Below are positions 46,178 through 57,053 of a stretch of 64,000 nt of DNA, one piece after another. The stretch is from Fragum whitleyi (lineage: Eukaryota > Mollusca > Bivalvia > Cardiida > Cardiidae). A program made the position numbers and the translations under genes. The stretch's first letter is position 1; the number at the start of each line of letters is the position of its first letter. The DNA lies in the NCBI GenBank assembly GCA_948146395.1, contig OX411559.1:36071215-36135214 (forward strand), given 5' to 3'. The notes beneath the pieces were generated by a model. The model saw only the letters and a program-made list of their open reading frames with translations, was not told the origin of the DNA and searched no databases.

Positions 46178-46769
46178 ACCTTCTCATGCTGTTTATGGCA
46201 TATTTCTACTGCCGACAAGCGATGAGAGGAAGCATAGACTAAGATCAGTCTGCATAAGAAATGCAGTCTGATTTGAGTCTACACTGCTTGCCTTCTGGTT
46301 GATTATTGTGTGGAAAACATGAGCTAGCCTGGTTGCAATGTGGCCAAATTTCAATTTGTTTGAAACATAAAATGAATTAAGTAGCATTGTGAATAATGAA
46401 CTTGAAGACATTTCCAATAATCTTCAATTTGCAGCCTGCACAACCATACAGTGCATTAGAAATTTTACAATTTTGAGCGGACACTATGAGTCAAGAGCTA
46501 AGTGCGTTGTGAAAATTAGATCAGACATTGCAGGCTAATTTTGGTCTTTCCTTACCGAACATTGAAGCTGTTGGAAAAGACATATTCAGGCTCAAATGGT
46601 TGGAGTTTTAATGTTAAGTTTGTTCAACACTTAAGTCAAAAATGATAGATCAAAACATGGTTTACATAAATTTGAGATAATCACATTTTTAGACTAATCA
46701 AGCAGAGCTACTGATAGAGGGGGTATTTTGGATTTAAATCTTTTAAGATCGAAATATTTCTATAGCATA
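46178..46769. other. intron 4, non-coding
   Basis: A hairpin-family fragment at 46,230-46,290 (ACTAAGATCAGTCTGCAT / GCAGTCTGATTTGAGTCTAC) is the only structure seen. Confidence 0.4.
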
Positions 46770-46945
46770 AATCCCATGTTGTTGGTATCCATTGGAATCA
46801 ATTCAAATGAGTACCCACAACATATGATGTCATTGAGAAATAAAGATGTTAGACTAGATTTACCCCCTCTTATCTGTACCTCTAAACCAAGTGGTCGACC
46901 TGGAACAGTTATAACTGCCTATAGGTTTATAGGCAGTTACAACTA
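46770..46945. mobile_element. two-hairpin MITE, copy 3
   Basis: GTTGTTGGTATCCATTGGAA with TCAAATGAGTACCCACAACA (46,777-46,825), then GTTATAACTGCCTATA / TATAGGCAGTTACAAC (46,908-46,943). Confidence 0.65.
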
Positions 46946-47150
46946 CGTTTGACTTGGCTTGAAGATTCTTGAAATTTTCACTTGTCCTGCACAACAAGAA
47001 ACTATATTTAATGCATCAATTTCTATTTACAATTTCTAAAATTTGATTCCTCCTGCTTATATATAAAGAAGGAAACAATCATGACAGAGGAGTGGAATTT
47101 TTCAAGCCTTAAATATTTTAAAAAGTCTTGCTTATTTTTTATACTTGCAG

Positions 47151-47183
47151 ATCTAGCAGATATGACCCAGAGGTGAAAATAAG
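47151..47183 (+). CDS. RS-SGNH-RGG protein, exon 5 (33-nt microexon)
   Basis: Acceptor TATACTTGCAG and donor AATAAG/GTATGT enclose 33 nt (SSRYDPEVKI plus split codons), phase 2 to 2. Small size and frame-neutral length make it a cassette-exon candidate. Confidence 0.75.
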
Positions 47184-47767
47184 GTATGTTTGCATTCTTT
47201 TATGCTGCTAGACTTTCAAAAAAAATATCATTCACTTGTTTAGTTTGGACCATAGTTATGTAAGGAAAATAGATATCAATTTGTCTCGACGTAATTTGCC
47301 CCTAGAGGCTAAATTCAGACTTTACAGTTTTTGTGGAGGAAATTCCGTGAATTTTAATCTGGTTCTTTCAAAAACTAGTTGGAGATTAGAAGAACTTCAT
47401 TCAAATGAGTATAGTTCAAAATAGTGATTTTTAGCTTGGTTTCTTTTTGGAGAAAAGCAAGGTAATGTTTTGGTGTTTTTCCAAGTTATCTACATCATGC
47501 AAAAACTTGACATTTTGTGATATCTCTGGTATTAGACAAAGCATTCACATAAAACTTGATGTATGTTCTTTTTTCAAAGAAAAATCAAGGGGAATATTTC
47601 TAAATGTGTTTTGTTTGAATAATGTCCCTCTTTGGACTTTGAAAATTAATTCTTAAACACTGGACAGGCATGCATAGACACCCCTATGCTTATTTTCATT
47701 TTCGCAGGTTTTACAGAGCATGTTGTCATACCCCAAATTTACTGTAATACCTCATTTGCTTCCTTAG

Positions 47768-47962
47768 GCTTGATGCTAGGCCAGATCCAAAGTATGAAAG
47801 ATTATACAAAGAGTCAAGAAGGCAAGAAGATCGAGATTTATTAGATGATGACATCAAGAGAAACCCCAGCGATCTACGTTACAATCTGATGCGTAAAAAA
47901 AGTGGTGATGACGACAGGGATAGGGATCGTAGTCGTGGCAGGGACTCGTATGGCGATGCAAG
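47768..47962 (+). CDS. RS-SGNH-RGG protein, exon 6
   Basis: 195 nt after acceptor TTCCTTAG and before donor AAG/GTATAT, phase 2 to 2. It encodes LDARPDPKYERLYKESRRQ, an acidic stretch, NPSDLRYNLMRKK, and then a Arg/Asp-rich region (DDRDRDRSRGRDS) of the RD/RE type common in splicing-associated proteins. Confidence 0.85.
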
Positions 47963-48104
47963 GTATATTTTTATTTTTAAACGTCTATTGACTAATCAAT
48001 TAAACTCGGATTGAGAAATAATGTTTACCTTGATTTTTAGGCAAATTAAGTCAGGGGTCTAGATAAGAGGTGGTAAAGAAAGTCTAAAATCTTTATTTCA
48101 CAAT

Positions 48105-48170
48105 GAAACCCTTTGTTGTGGGTAATCATTTGAACCGTCTCGATGAGACGTTTCAAATGAGTACCAACAA
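48105..48170. repeat. GGGTA-hairpin, best-preserved copy
   Basis: CCCTTTGTTGTGGGTAATCA and TTTGAACCGTCTC pair with GAGACGTTTCAAATGAGTAC and CAACAAAATAGGG. It is a near-perfect 60-bp foldback in intron 6. Relatives lie near 1,250, 14,395, 42,000 and 44,505. Confidence 0.7.
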
Positions 48171-49079
48171 AATAGGGTTTGAATAAGAAAAAATGAAACA
48201 TTTAAATCTGTAGGTCTGATAAAGTCAATCCTTTTTCTCTTGTGGGTGCTTAAATTATGGTAACAATAGCTAAGTATAGCTTGATAAAGCTGAAGTAACA
48301 GCATTTAGGTCCAACCACAATTTGCTTTGATTTTTACGGCCATCAGGTTTTAGTTTGACATATACAAAACAGGGTCCCAACGACTCAATAATTGGGATAT
48401 TTTGGGTCTTTTTTTTAAGTAGGGGAATCCCTTTGTTAGATTTAAACTATTTCTTTCATACAATTGTCCTGTATATAGATAAATTTATAGCTATTTTCTG
48501 GTTAAATATAATGAAAATTTAGATATTTGGAGCTCAACTTCAGGAAAGAATTGAAAACTGTTTAAAAATAAAACAGTCCTCAATTCTTTTTTGAAGCTGA
48601 TCCCCAAAAGGTCTTTGGGACTCACAAAAGATAGATTATAGGGTCCTTTTTACTTATTTGTGTGTCACAGACTCCCAAAACCTTCATCGCTTAAAATCTA
48701 GGTCCATACCCATATATTGTACAAAAACCTGTACATGTAAATGGTATTTTGTGTATCAGAGGTGTCCACTCCAGGTTCTCAAGAAATGCAAGTTTTTAGA
48801 GTCACAAATAAGTAGCAAAAAAAGTAGGATGTGTAAGTACCTTGGACCCTCCAATTCAACAGGTCTTCCAGGGCTCATGTTTGACTCTTAATCCAGGGTT
48901 TTGACTCATAAATAATCTGAAGTCATTTTGTGACCATTAAATTTTCCTGTCAAAAGGGTAAAAATGACGCTTCAATTGTTCAGTATTGCATCCTGATACT
49001 GCTACACAATGAATGTATTACAATCAATTATATCCTTCATTTCTGTATAACAAATGACAAACATGTAATATATTTGCAG

Positions 49080-49153
49080 GGCTCGTATAGAAGCAAAACG
49101 TAAAGCTGTATCGGATAGAGACAGAGAGCGGACTCCTCCACCCACAAGATTAG
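49080..49153 (+). CDS. RS-SGNH-RGG protein, exon 7
   Basis: 74 nt after acceptor ATATTTGCAG and before donor TTAG/GTAAAT. It enters in phase 2 and leaves in phase 1, the only non-symmetric internal exon. It encodes ARIEAKRKAVSDRDRERTPP, a charged helical piece with a TPPP motif. Confidence 0.82.
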
Positions 49154-49159
49154 GTAAAT

Positions 49160-49350
49160 ATACCCTCTTTGTTAGCTGTTTTCTTTCTGACTATTTGTCT
49201 CTCGACAATGGGTAAATAATTGTAGACCTGGAGGCTAAGAATGGATGTGATGGTAGTATTGGTGAAAGAAATACCAGGATTCCATTGTTAGGTGCTCCAG
49301 CCGCTCTTTATAACTGAAAAAATGTTGAAAGCGGTGTAAAACTCTTATCA
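49160..49350 (+). mobile_element. degraded SINE of family A-C (intron 7)
   Basis: Body motifs CTGACTATTTGTCTCTCGAC, GATGTGATGGTAGTATTGG, CCATTGTTAGGTGCTCCAGC and GTTGAAAGCGGTGTAAAAC are in the SINE order; the tRNA head is lost. Confidence 0.75.
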
Positions 49351-49361
49351 ATCAATCAATT

Positions 49362-50251
49362 ACAGTCAATCTTGTCTTAAACGACCACTCAAGGGACATC
49401 ATAAAAATGGTCGCTTAATAAAATGGTCGCTGAATACAAAACATTGAAATACAAATTTTCGGAAGTTCGGAACTCAAAGACACCCCACCCCAACCCCCAT
49501 CTCTTTCCATAAAAATATTTCAAAAGTTTTTGTAGCTGAGAGAAAGTGATATTACTCACAAAATCATTAACAAATTGTAACTCATTAAAGCTAGGCCATT
49601 TATTTTTTGCATCATCTACAAAAGATCGCGAGTCTACTGATTTGTTTACATGTTCAATGTTGACTTGACCTATATTTATGTACATGTTTGATTAGTATCT
49701 ATGTTTCACTTCTTAATCGAACAAGAAATTAGTAATTATTCAACTCATCATCCATATCAGTTGTAACAATATTTTAATGTTTCTGACGTGTTTTCAACAC
49801 ACTTGCAGCTTTTAAATGACATAGATACTCAAGAGAAAAATTAAATGATATAAATTACAGATGTTATAGATTGCCGCTGAAAATCAAACTGGAGTACTTT
49901 AAAGCTTTCAATCCAGAATTTCTATTGACAGTTTCATTTTATCTTCCGGCGAGAAAGTGTGAAAAATAGAGGATTATCAACAATTAATTAGTTTGTATTG
50001 TCATGCTAGTATTTATCAATGATTTTCACACGTTGATGACAGGTAATGAATTGAGATCTTACCATATGGTCGCTTAATACACTGTCAAATAGACGAAATT
50101 GACCCAAAAATGCAAGCGACCAGTCGCGTTGGACAATAGTCGCTTAATAGAGCAACAATTTATAGTAAAAGCCTACGGGAGGACCTCAAAGTGGTCGCTT
50201 AACAGAAAAGGTCGCTGAATACACGTGGTCGCTCAAGCAATATTGACTGTA
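49362..50251. mobile_element. ~890-bp non-autonomous DNA transposon (intron 7)
   Basis: The left end ACAGTCAATCTTGTC and the inverted right end GCAATATTGACTGT match. Subterminal TGGTCGCTTAATA and GGTCGCTGAATAC motifs are repeated at both ends in opposite orientations. The inside is AT-rich without an open frame. The ends lie between T/A-rich bases, so a TA or TTA target duplication is possible. Confidence 0.72.
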
Positions 50252-50521
50252 TTAGCTGTTTTCAGAGAAAATCTTAAGTATTATCATCACCATGGATTCA
50301 TCTACGTAGCATGTTCTGAGACTACACTGCTTTGAAAAAAGCTAACCTGAGGCTAGTTGAAATCTTCCAAAAATCAACAATTATACATAATTCAAATTTA
50401 ATGTCTTAATGATAAAATTTTACATTTAACCCTTGTGAAAGCAACACTTTCTTTGCAGGTCTAAAAAAGGAGACATTTTGTTTGATTGGATGAAAAAAAA
50501 AATTGTTTAAATATTTTTCAG

Positions 50522-50575
50522 AGAAAAGAAAGATCGGTATTAAGACAGAACTGCCCGACTTCAAGAACAGACCAG
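50522..50575 (+). CDS. RS-SGNH-RGG protein, exon 8
   Basis: 54 nt after acceptor ATATTTTTCAG and before donor CCAG/GTAAGG (a strong donor), phase 1 to 1. It encodes KRKIGIKTELPDFKNRP, a basic linker to the SGNH domain. The same phase-1 donor could also join the exon at 63,677. Confidence 0.82.
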
Positions 50576-51941
50576 GTAAGGGTTGTGAAAAAGTGTACAG
50601 AGAATGCTTGGTACCTTGAGTGTTGTCATGGTCTATAAAATGTGAAATTATGTTGCCTCATAAACATACTAATTTCACATGTCAATGGTTGGTAAAATGT
50701 GAACATAGAGCATTCACATGTCATAGTTGATAATATGTATATCTGTTGTGAACAAAGAATCATCACATGTCAGCCCAACTAGGAAAATATGCAGGAGGGC
50801 AAGAGACAGATGTATTGGAGGTACAAGAAAAAACAAAGAAAGATTTAGAATGTGATAAAGAACTAAAAAAAGGGTTTGCATATAGAGACAGATAATTGGA
50901 ATAGGTAAAGGGAATGAAGGAAAAAAAGAAAAGAAAAACAGGGGTTGTTGTACAGAAAATATTTTGATTGTATAGCCCTGGTTTATAGAAATAACAAAAT
51001 AGACCTGTTGCACTGTTGGAGAGTATGAAAATATTTGGGGGTAAAGAAATCCCCCCCCCCCCCTGAAAAAAAAAAGATATTATTTTTCAATCCCATTCCA
51101 AAGTAATTTTTTTACCAAAAGCCTATAAAGTATGTTTATATTTGTACTTTTTTCATCCTTTTTGAAGTATTTATTCTGAAATTTTACATGTGGTGAAAAT
51201 TTTTAGCTTCTTTGCTAACAAACAAATTATATGATTTGAAGTTTTGGTTGTGCAAAAAAGGAAAAGGTATTCAATTTTGTCTTCTCTGGCTTTTGTTTTG
51301 AAAGATTTAATTTTAGAAAAATTCACTGGGGACTTAGTTTTTTTGTACTTAATAATCTAGATAATACTCAGGGGAATTTCTACATAAATTACATTTAAAT
51401 GAAAGATACAAGCTCTTACAAAAATCCTAAGAGATTTAAGGATATTTTGTAAGAACAGTTGAACCATATCAAAGAGCTAAAGTTATAAAAGATTATTTAA
51501 CCCTTTGGCTGATATGAAAATTGATATATGTATTGAAAAAAAAAAAAAGTGTTTCAAAGAATGAAAAGAGAGACAAGAATCTGTTAGCTCTTTTTGTTGC
51601 AATAATGTTAAATGGATACACAGATTGTAGCCTTGTAAGAAAAGATCTAGAAACTCTAAAGGAGTCAATGATATGCTATTTGAGTGTTACATCCCTGGAC
51701 ATTGACAACAACACTGAGAAAGAAAAAAATGGATTGCTGAAGATGGTTTTTGCCAACATTTGCAAGTTCAACAGAGTAGTGACAACTAAAACCCATATGA
51801 GATACTGAAGATGTGCAGTTGACGTTGGAATCATAGCTAGAACTGAATTATGTTGTTATCAAAGATTTTGTTAAGATTTTACCAGAAACAAAATTTACAA
51901 GATGTTGGATGTGTTTACTTCAATGGTTTCGCAATTTTTAT
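50576..51941. other. intron 8, first part; non-coding
   Basis: AT-rich with a poly-C run (51,050-51,062) and short A-rich stretches. Small frames at 50,714-51,013 and 51,521-51,808 have no recognisable protein character. Confidence 0.4.
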
Positions 51942-52231
51942 CTTTGGTCATGCTGAACCCAGAATATTCCTACTTTGGCAGGAGGTAAAGACAATTTACC
52001 TTTGGTCATGCTGAAGCCAGAATATTCCTGTTTTGGCAGGAGATATAGACAATTTAACTTTGGTCATGCAGAACCTAGAATATTCCTGCTTTGGCAGGAG
52101 GTATAGACAATTTACCTTTGGTCATGCTGAACCCAGAATATTCCTGCTTTGGCAGGAGATATAGACAATTTAACTTTGGTCATGCAGAACCCAGAATATC
52201 CCTGCTTTGGCAGGAGGTAAAGACTAAGATC
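51942..52231. repeat. 58-bp tandem repeat, five units
   Basis: TTTGGTCATGC starts at 51,943, 52,001, 52,059, 52,117 and 52,175, exactly 58 bp apart. Each unit holds CTGCTTTGGCAGGAG, a small stem. The array runs into a hairpin (AAGACTAAGATCAACCTGCA / TGCAGTCTGATCTAAGTCTT) at 52,206-52,258. A single reverse-complement unit with the same hairpin neighbourhood is at about 62,098-62,163. Confidence 0.9.
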
Positions 52232-52689
52232 AACCTGCACATATGTGCAGTCTGATCTAAGTCTTTACCACCTGATTTTTTTGGAAATTGTACAAAGGGA
52301 AGGGATATTGTTGATAGCATGTTCAACATCCAATTGACTTTGTTAAAAATATTGTTGTCAATGACAACATTTTCATTTATATCTATGTTTGGACAATATA
52401 TTTAGGTGCATTCTGGCAAAGTAGAAAGATGTATTATCAGTTGGCAAAAAAAGAGGATATGTGTATGTTGCAAAATCACTATATATTGGCATGGACTAAT
52501 GCACAAGGCAAAATGATTTCATATTTGTCATTGCAAACAACAGTTTTTCGGATGTCAAATATTGTGGAGTTTGTTACAAGTTTTAGCAATTACGAGATAA
52601 CTGAGGACAGAATCAACAAGACGAATCGATTGCAATTGCATGATTGGAATAGCTTTATGGAATTCAACTTATGGCAGACCTTTGCAAAT

Positions 52690-52930
52690 GAGCCTGTGCG
52701 TAACATTTCCCGCAATTTGACACCTTCATGAGATTCAAACATTTAGTAGCCCTGACTGTAACCTAGTGCAATTAGAAGATTGTGCAACTGTCAACAGATA
52801 CTTTGAGACCTTTTCTATCTACAAATCGCATAGTGAAGACTCATGTCAGACTGTGCGGATGCACAGACTCGCCAGAGTCTTTGCTTTGTACTCAATTGAA
52901 ATTGTTGGAAATGTCACGCACAGACTCATT
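52690..52930. mobile_element. foldback element, copy with clear termini
   Basis: The left end GAGCCTGTGCGTAACATTTC is matched by the inverted right end GAAATGTCACGCACAGACTC. The central hairpin AGACTGTGCGG, ATGCACAGACTCGCCAGAG is at about 52,840-52,880. Confidence 0.75.
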
Positions 52931-53249
52931 GTTTCTATACATAACTGCTGGGCAAGCAGTTTAAACGTTGATATGCATAGAAAGTTTGATGAAAGTGTGG
53001 ATATGGATTGTATTGCTTGATTAATATCAACTTAAATGGCATACAAATTGCCTATAACTGCTGTGCAAGCAGTTAGAATATGATGTGAAACTTTGATGCA
53101 ATTATGGGAATATTTAATGTGCATAATGCAAACTTAAAGAAGTTGCTTGTTTTGGAGCTGGGTAGAAATGATTGGCAGTGATTTATGGATACAGGTAATT
53201 ATATGGATAAGCAATTTTATGTGACTGATCAAAGATCAATTCTACATTG

Positions 53250-53945
53250 AATTTGATAGGAGATAACGGGTCCTCGAACCTCACTCTTGTTTACCGTTCT
53301 AAATATGGTAAAAAGTGACTTTTCTCAGAATCTAAGTGATGGATACCAATTAAATTTTACATGAATGAAGCCTGGGTGACCCTTTATCAGTCTACAAAAA
53401 ATTATTAAGATCAAATGAAAAATATGTATTTATGGGCGGAGGTCATTTCTCTATTTGTTATATAGTGGATACTGAAAATCATTTTCTCAGATTGTAATAG
53501 ATGGATATCAACCAAATTTCACTGGAATGATCCATGTGTGAACCTTTATCAGTATGCACAAATTTATTGTTATTGGATGTAAAATATATCTTTTATTGGC
53601 AGAGATCATTTCTTTGTAATATTTTGGAAAATTTCTCAGAATCTAAGAATGGAATTCAACAATCTTTTTACTGGAATGTTCCTTTTGTGACCAATATTCA
53701 GGCTGCACAAAATTTCTGTGACTTGATGAAAAATATGTAGTTAACAGGCGGAGGTCAATTTTCTATATGTTATTCATCAATCTTGAATTTTTCTTTGCAG
53801 AAATATTTGAGCATGTGACACTTAGAACACCTATGTACTTGAAATAAGAATCAATTCACTCATTCATTCATTCACTGAAATTCTCATATCTGTAGATTCA
53901 GGCTTGTGGAGCAAATAAGCTGCTCAAGCAGCTCTAGTTCGTAGG
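53250..53945 (+). repeat. satellite-bearing element, ~165-bp monomers
   Basis: Three monomers carry GGCGGAGGTCATTTCTCTAT-type motifs (about 53,438, 53,590 and 53,750). The tail CAGGCTTGTGGAGCAAATAA...CTCAAGCAGCTCTAG matches the 60,690 element end. Confidence 0.75.
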
Positions 53946-54049
53946 ACCTTTAGAAAAAACAGGCCCCTGTAACCTTATTGCTCTGCTACTACTTTAAGTT
54001 CAACCAATGACTACATTAATAGAAATGTTTCTATTTCTGTGTTTTTCAG

Positions 54050-55767
54050 GAAAGCCAATAGAAACCCCTTCCATTTGGATAGTAGGATCTTCTGTAGTAG
54101 AAGACATATCAGAGACAAAATGGAGTGAAAAGTGTCCCAGTCTAACTGAACAGATGGGGGACTGCATCAAGTCTATAAACTGGCATGGAAAGTCTGACAT
54201 GAAAATCAGTGAACTGTGGGAGAGTGTCCAGAATTTGCTAAACATTTGGGCCAAACCGGACATTATAATATTTCAATGTGGAGAGTATGATATTTGTACA
54301 GGGCGAAATATTGACCATCAAACATCAATGAAAGAGGAACTTGTGAAAATACGGGAAGCGATCCCTGGAGTCAAGTTTGTGTGGTCGCAAACATTTCCTC
54401 CTTGGATGGCTTCTGAGACTGGAAGTTCACTTGCAAAGTCACGCCGAAGAATTAATTGTTTCATGATGAAGTTATTTTGTTCGGAAGAATTTGATGGGGC
54501 GTTTTTGTACCATCCACATTTTCGAACAAATCGAAAATCGAAATTTTACAGGGATATGCATGATGGTTGTCTGCATTTAAATGAAAATGGTTTAAAGATG
54601 TATTTAATGCAGATGAAGGCTGGAATAAAATACATCATGTCAGGACAGGGAAATATATATCCATACATAAAATGGCCTCCAAAAAGCATCACTGAAATCT
54701 CGCCTGATGAGATTTGTATGCTTTGTAAGGAACATATACTCGATATCAATGAAGATATGCTTTTGGATATGTCTCCGGAACAAATTAAACATTTTTCAAT
54801 TGATCAAATAAAGATGTTTCAACCCATTCAAATTAAATGGCTCTATTGCAAATTTTTCATTAAAAATCTGTCGCCAGATCAAGTTGCTTCGTACACAAAA
54901 GAAGAGTTCAAAATTATGAACTGGGAGCAAGTCACAAATTGGCTCGACTTGCAGGGTTCAGTTTTGTCACAGGAAATGAAAGAATTTTTAATTCAGAAAG
55001 AAAAGAAACTCCGTAAAAGAAAAGCAAAGCAAGAGCGTAAAGAAATGGGTGATGAATTTGACGATATCAGTTCTGACGAAGATTTCCGTGATTTTGACGA
55101 ATATGAGGACGAGAGATATGAATATGTTGAAGTAAGAGAGAGACAAAGTAGAGGTGGTGGTCGAGGGAGAGGGGGCGGTCGAGGACGAGGGGGTGATCGG
55201 GGTCGAGGTGGGTTCAGGGGATGGGGTTCAGGAAGGGGGAGAGGAAGAGGGGGGTATGAGAACGGCAGATATGATGATAGAGGGAGGGATCGAGGTGATA
55301 GAAGAAGAAGGAGTAGAAGTAGAAGTTATGAAAGACGAGACAGAAGGCGGTCTGGGAGTGGACGGAGAGATCGAAGGAGAAGTCGTAGTCGCAGTGAGAG
55401 CGACAGTTATTCAAGTAGTAGCGATTACTCTAGAAGTCGCAGTAGGAGTCGCGATAGAAGAAGTAGAAGACGCTATACTGGTAATGAACCACCCAGGTCC
55501 CTTTATCCCAATTACCCTGGGTTCCCAGCAGGGGCCCAATATCCCCCACAGGCCCAAATCATGCCCCCTGGGTACCCAATGCCAATGCCCCCAGGGTATC
55601 CTATGCCATTTCCTTATATGCCGGGTCAACTTCCCCCAGGGTCGTATCCAGGGTCTTATCCTTACCCAGCCCCTGGGCAAGCACAACCTACGTTTCCCGC
55701 CCAAAATCCTCCACCGCCGGGAGATACCAGTAATGTTAATATGACTAATCTAAAATCTCTTACTTGA
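54050..55767 (+). CDS. RS-SGNH-RGG protein, terminal exon: SGNH-like domain, helical repeats, RGG box, RS block, Pro-rich tail
   Basis: Enters in phase 1 after acceptor TGTTTTTCAG and ends at TGA 55,765-55,767. Residues count from the exon-1 ATG. The SGNH-hydrolase-like domain (about 437-625) has block I IWIVGSSVVED, DIIIFQCGEYDI (506-510, where active enzymes have a GxND-type motif), KFVWSQTFPPW and HDGCLHLNENG (D601, H605). Ser and a D..H pair are kept but the block III Asn is replaced, so activity is doubtful. Next come helical repeats (644-730; MSPEQIKHFS, LSPDQVASYT), a basic/acidic linker, an RGG box (796-835), an RS region (845-905) and a Pro/Gly/Tyr-rich tail. RS plus RGG suggests nuclear RNA binding. 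The VWSQ/RIN/DG-HL pattern resembles SGNH modules of Ngaro-type retroelements. Confidence 0.9.
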
Positions 55768-55864
55768 CAAGATATATAAAAATAATTGTTAATAATGTGA
55801 ATTTCCACTATAATGTTCTGCTTACTTTTGTAATATTTTACATCTTTTGCTGTCTGTCATGACT

Positions 55865-56093
55865 TTAACCCTTTCCTGTTTTACAAAATTTTGGACCTGT
55901 CCAAATTCAAAGGTTTTGCAGACGAAAATATAAAGTCGATTTAATTTGAAAAATAACCATTCAGCAGGGTAGAAAATAGTGTGGAAAAAGAAGAAATTGC
56001 TTGTCAGAAGCAATTTCTTCTTTTTTCACAATGTTTTCTCAATCATAAAATCACAGGCACATAAAAAGCAGGGATAAAACAGCAAAGGGTTAA
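55865..56093. mobile_element. TTAA-flanked MITE, copy 2 (3' flank of gene)
   Basis: TTAACCCTTTCCTGTTTTAC at the left and AACAGCAAAGGGTTAA at the right, with the same internal GAAGAAATTGCTTG / AAGCAATTTCTTC hairpin. If transcription runs to the AATAAA at 56,236, this copy lies in the 3' UTR. Confidence 0.85.
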
Positions 56094-56235
56094 ATGTTTT
56101 TTTCTGAACATAATGTGTTCAATAATTGAGGCATAATTATTGTTTCTTAGAGGGTATGTTCATGGGATCTTTGATTGTTTTAAGAATTTTGTTGCTTACA
56201 TTAAGCTAAAATAGTCCCATAATATTGGTGTGTTA

Positions 56236-56241
56236 AATAAA
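56236..56241 (+). terminator. candidate polyadenylation signal
   Basis: AATAAA about 470 bp after the RS-SGNH stop codon, the first canonical hexamer seen downstream. Earlier variants (ATATAAAAATAA at about 55,772) are possible alternatives. Confidence 0.4.
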
Positions 56242-56299
56242 ATGTTAGGCTTAAATTTTTTAAGCTTCAATTATAGTGAGGCTATCTTGAATATTAAAG

Positions 56300-56930
56300 A
56301 TTTTATATTTGACTTAGCTGTGGATATTTTTCTGCCTTTTCAAAAAAGTGTTATTGTAATCACCTTGACGTAGTTTGCGTATGCATTACAAGCATTAACC
56401 TTGGCCTTTTCTCGGCTATTATCCAAGATAATTGCTTGAACCCTTGTAAGTAAGTGTATTGTCAAAAAATGTAAATGCTACAAATCAAGGGGATAACACT
56501 TAATACATGTTTAGCTCATCTGTTTCTCGGAGAAAATCTGAGGAATTGCTATAGCCATATTGCTGGTGTCTGGGTTCTCATTGTGCAAAAACTTTAACAT
56601 ATTGTTATATCTCTGGTTCTACCAAAGGCATTCACCTGAAACTTGGCACATAAATTCACTAACAAAAGAGCAATCTATAGTGAAAAAGATATCCCCTTTT
56701 CAACTTTTGATTTCTCATCCTTTATCCATCACCAAACAGCAGAGCGTAGACATTTTCGCGGCTTTCGGAACATCACTCGGCCATTTCCGTGAACTGCAAC
56801 AGACCTCAGATGTATATAAGACAGATAGGTATGTAACAAATTGTGCATTTTGTTAGGCAGAAACAGTGTAAGAAAATCTAGCGCGGAAACAACCGGCCCT
56901 ATCTTAAGATTTATATCTTTTTTCAGTAAA
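56300..56930. other. non-coding with repeat fragments
   Basis: A TTTAGCTCATCTGTTTCTCG start near 56,511 marks a degraded member of the TTTTAGCTCGGCTGTTTT repeat group, also seen at about 47,428, 62,178 and 63,246. No gene is supported. Confidence 0.45.
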
Positions 56931-56934
56931 TAAC

Positions 56935-56996
56935 GGCTGAAAAATTTCAATTTTTGAGAATGACAAATCATTCTCAAAAATTAAAATTTTTCAGCC
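56935..56996. repeat. 29-bp-stem hairpin
   Basis: GGCTGAAAAATTTCAATTTT, TGAGAATGA pairs with TCATTCTCA, AAAATTAAAATTTTTCAGCC around a CAAA loop; at most one weak pair. Flanking AGATTTATATCTTT / AAAGATCTAAAGATA suggests a longer decayed foldback. Confidence 0.75.
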
Positions 56997-57053
56997 TTTA
57001 TTAAAAGATCTAAAGATATTCATATAAGGATATGATGGTTTCATGTCAGTGAC

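Noticed and set aside
51942..52231. CRISPR-like regular repeats
   Set aside because: Repeats are contiguous 58-bp units without distinct spacers, in a eukaryotic intron.
55154..55744. 196-codon Gly/Glu/Val-rich open frame
   Set aside because: Out-of-frame shadow of the RGG/RS region of the terminal exon; no splice-consistent link and highly skewed composition.
39705..55767. Assignment of the gene to ZNF318 or firmly to BCLAF1/THRAP3
   Set aside because: Only short motif likeness from memory; the SGNH and RGG parts do not fit, so no symbol is given.
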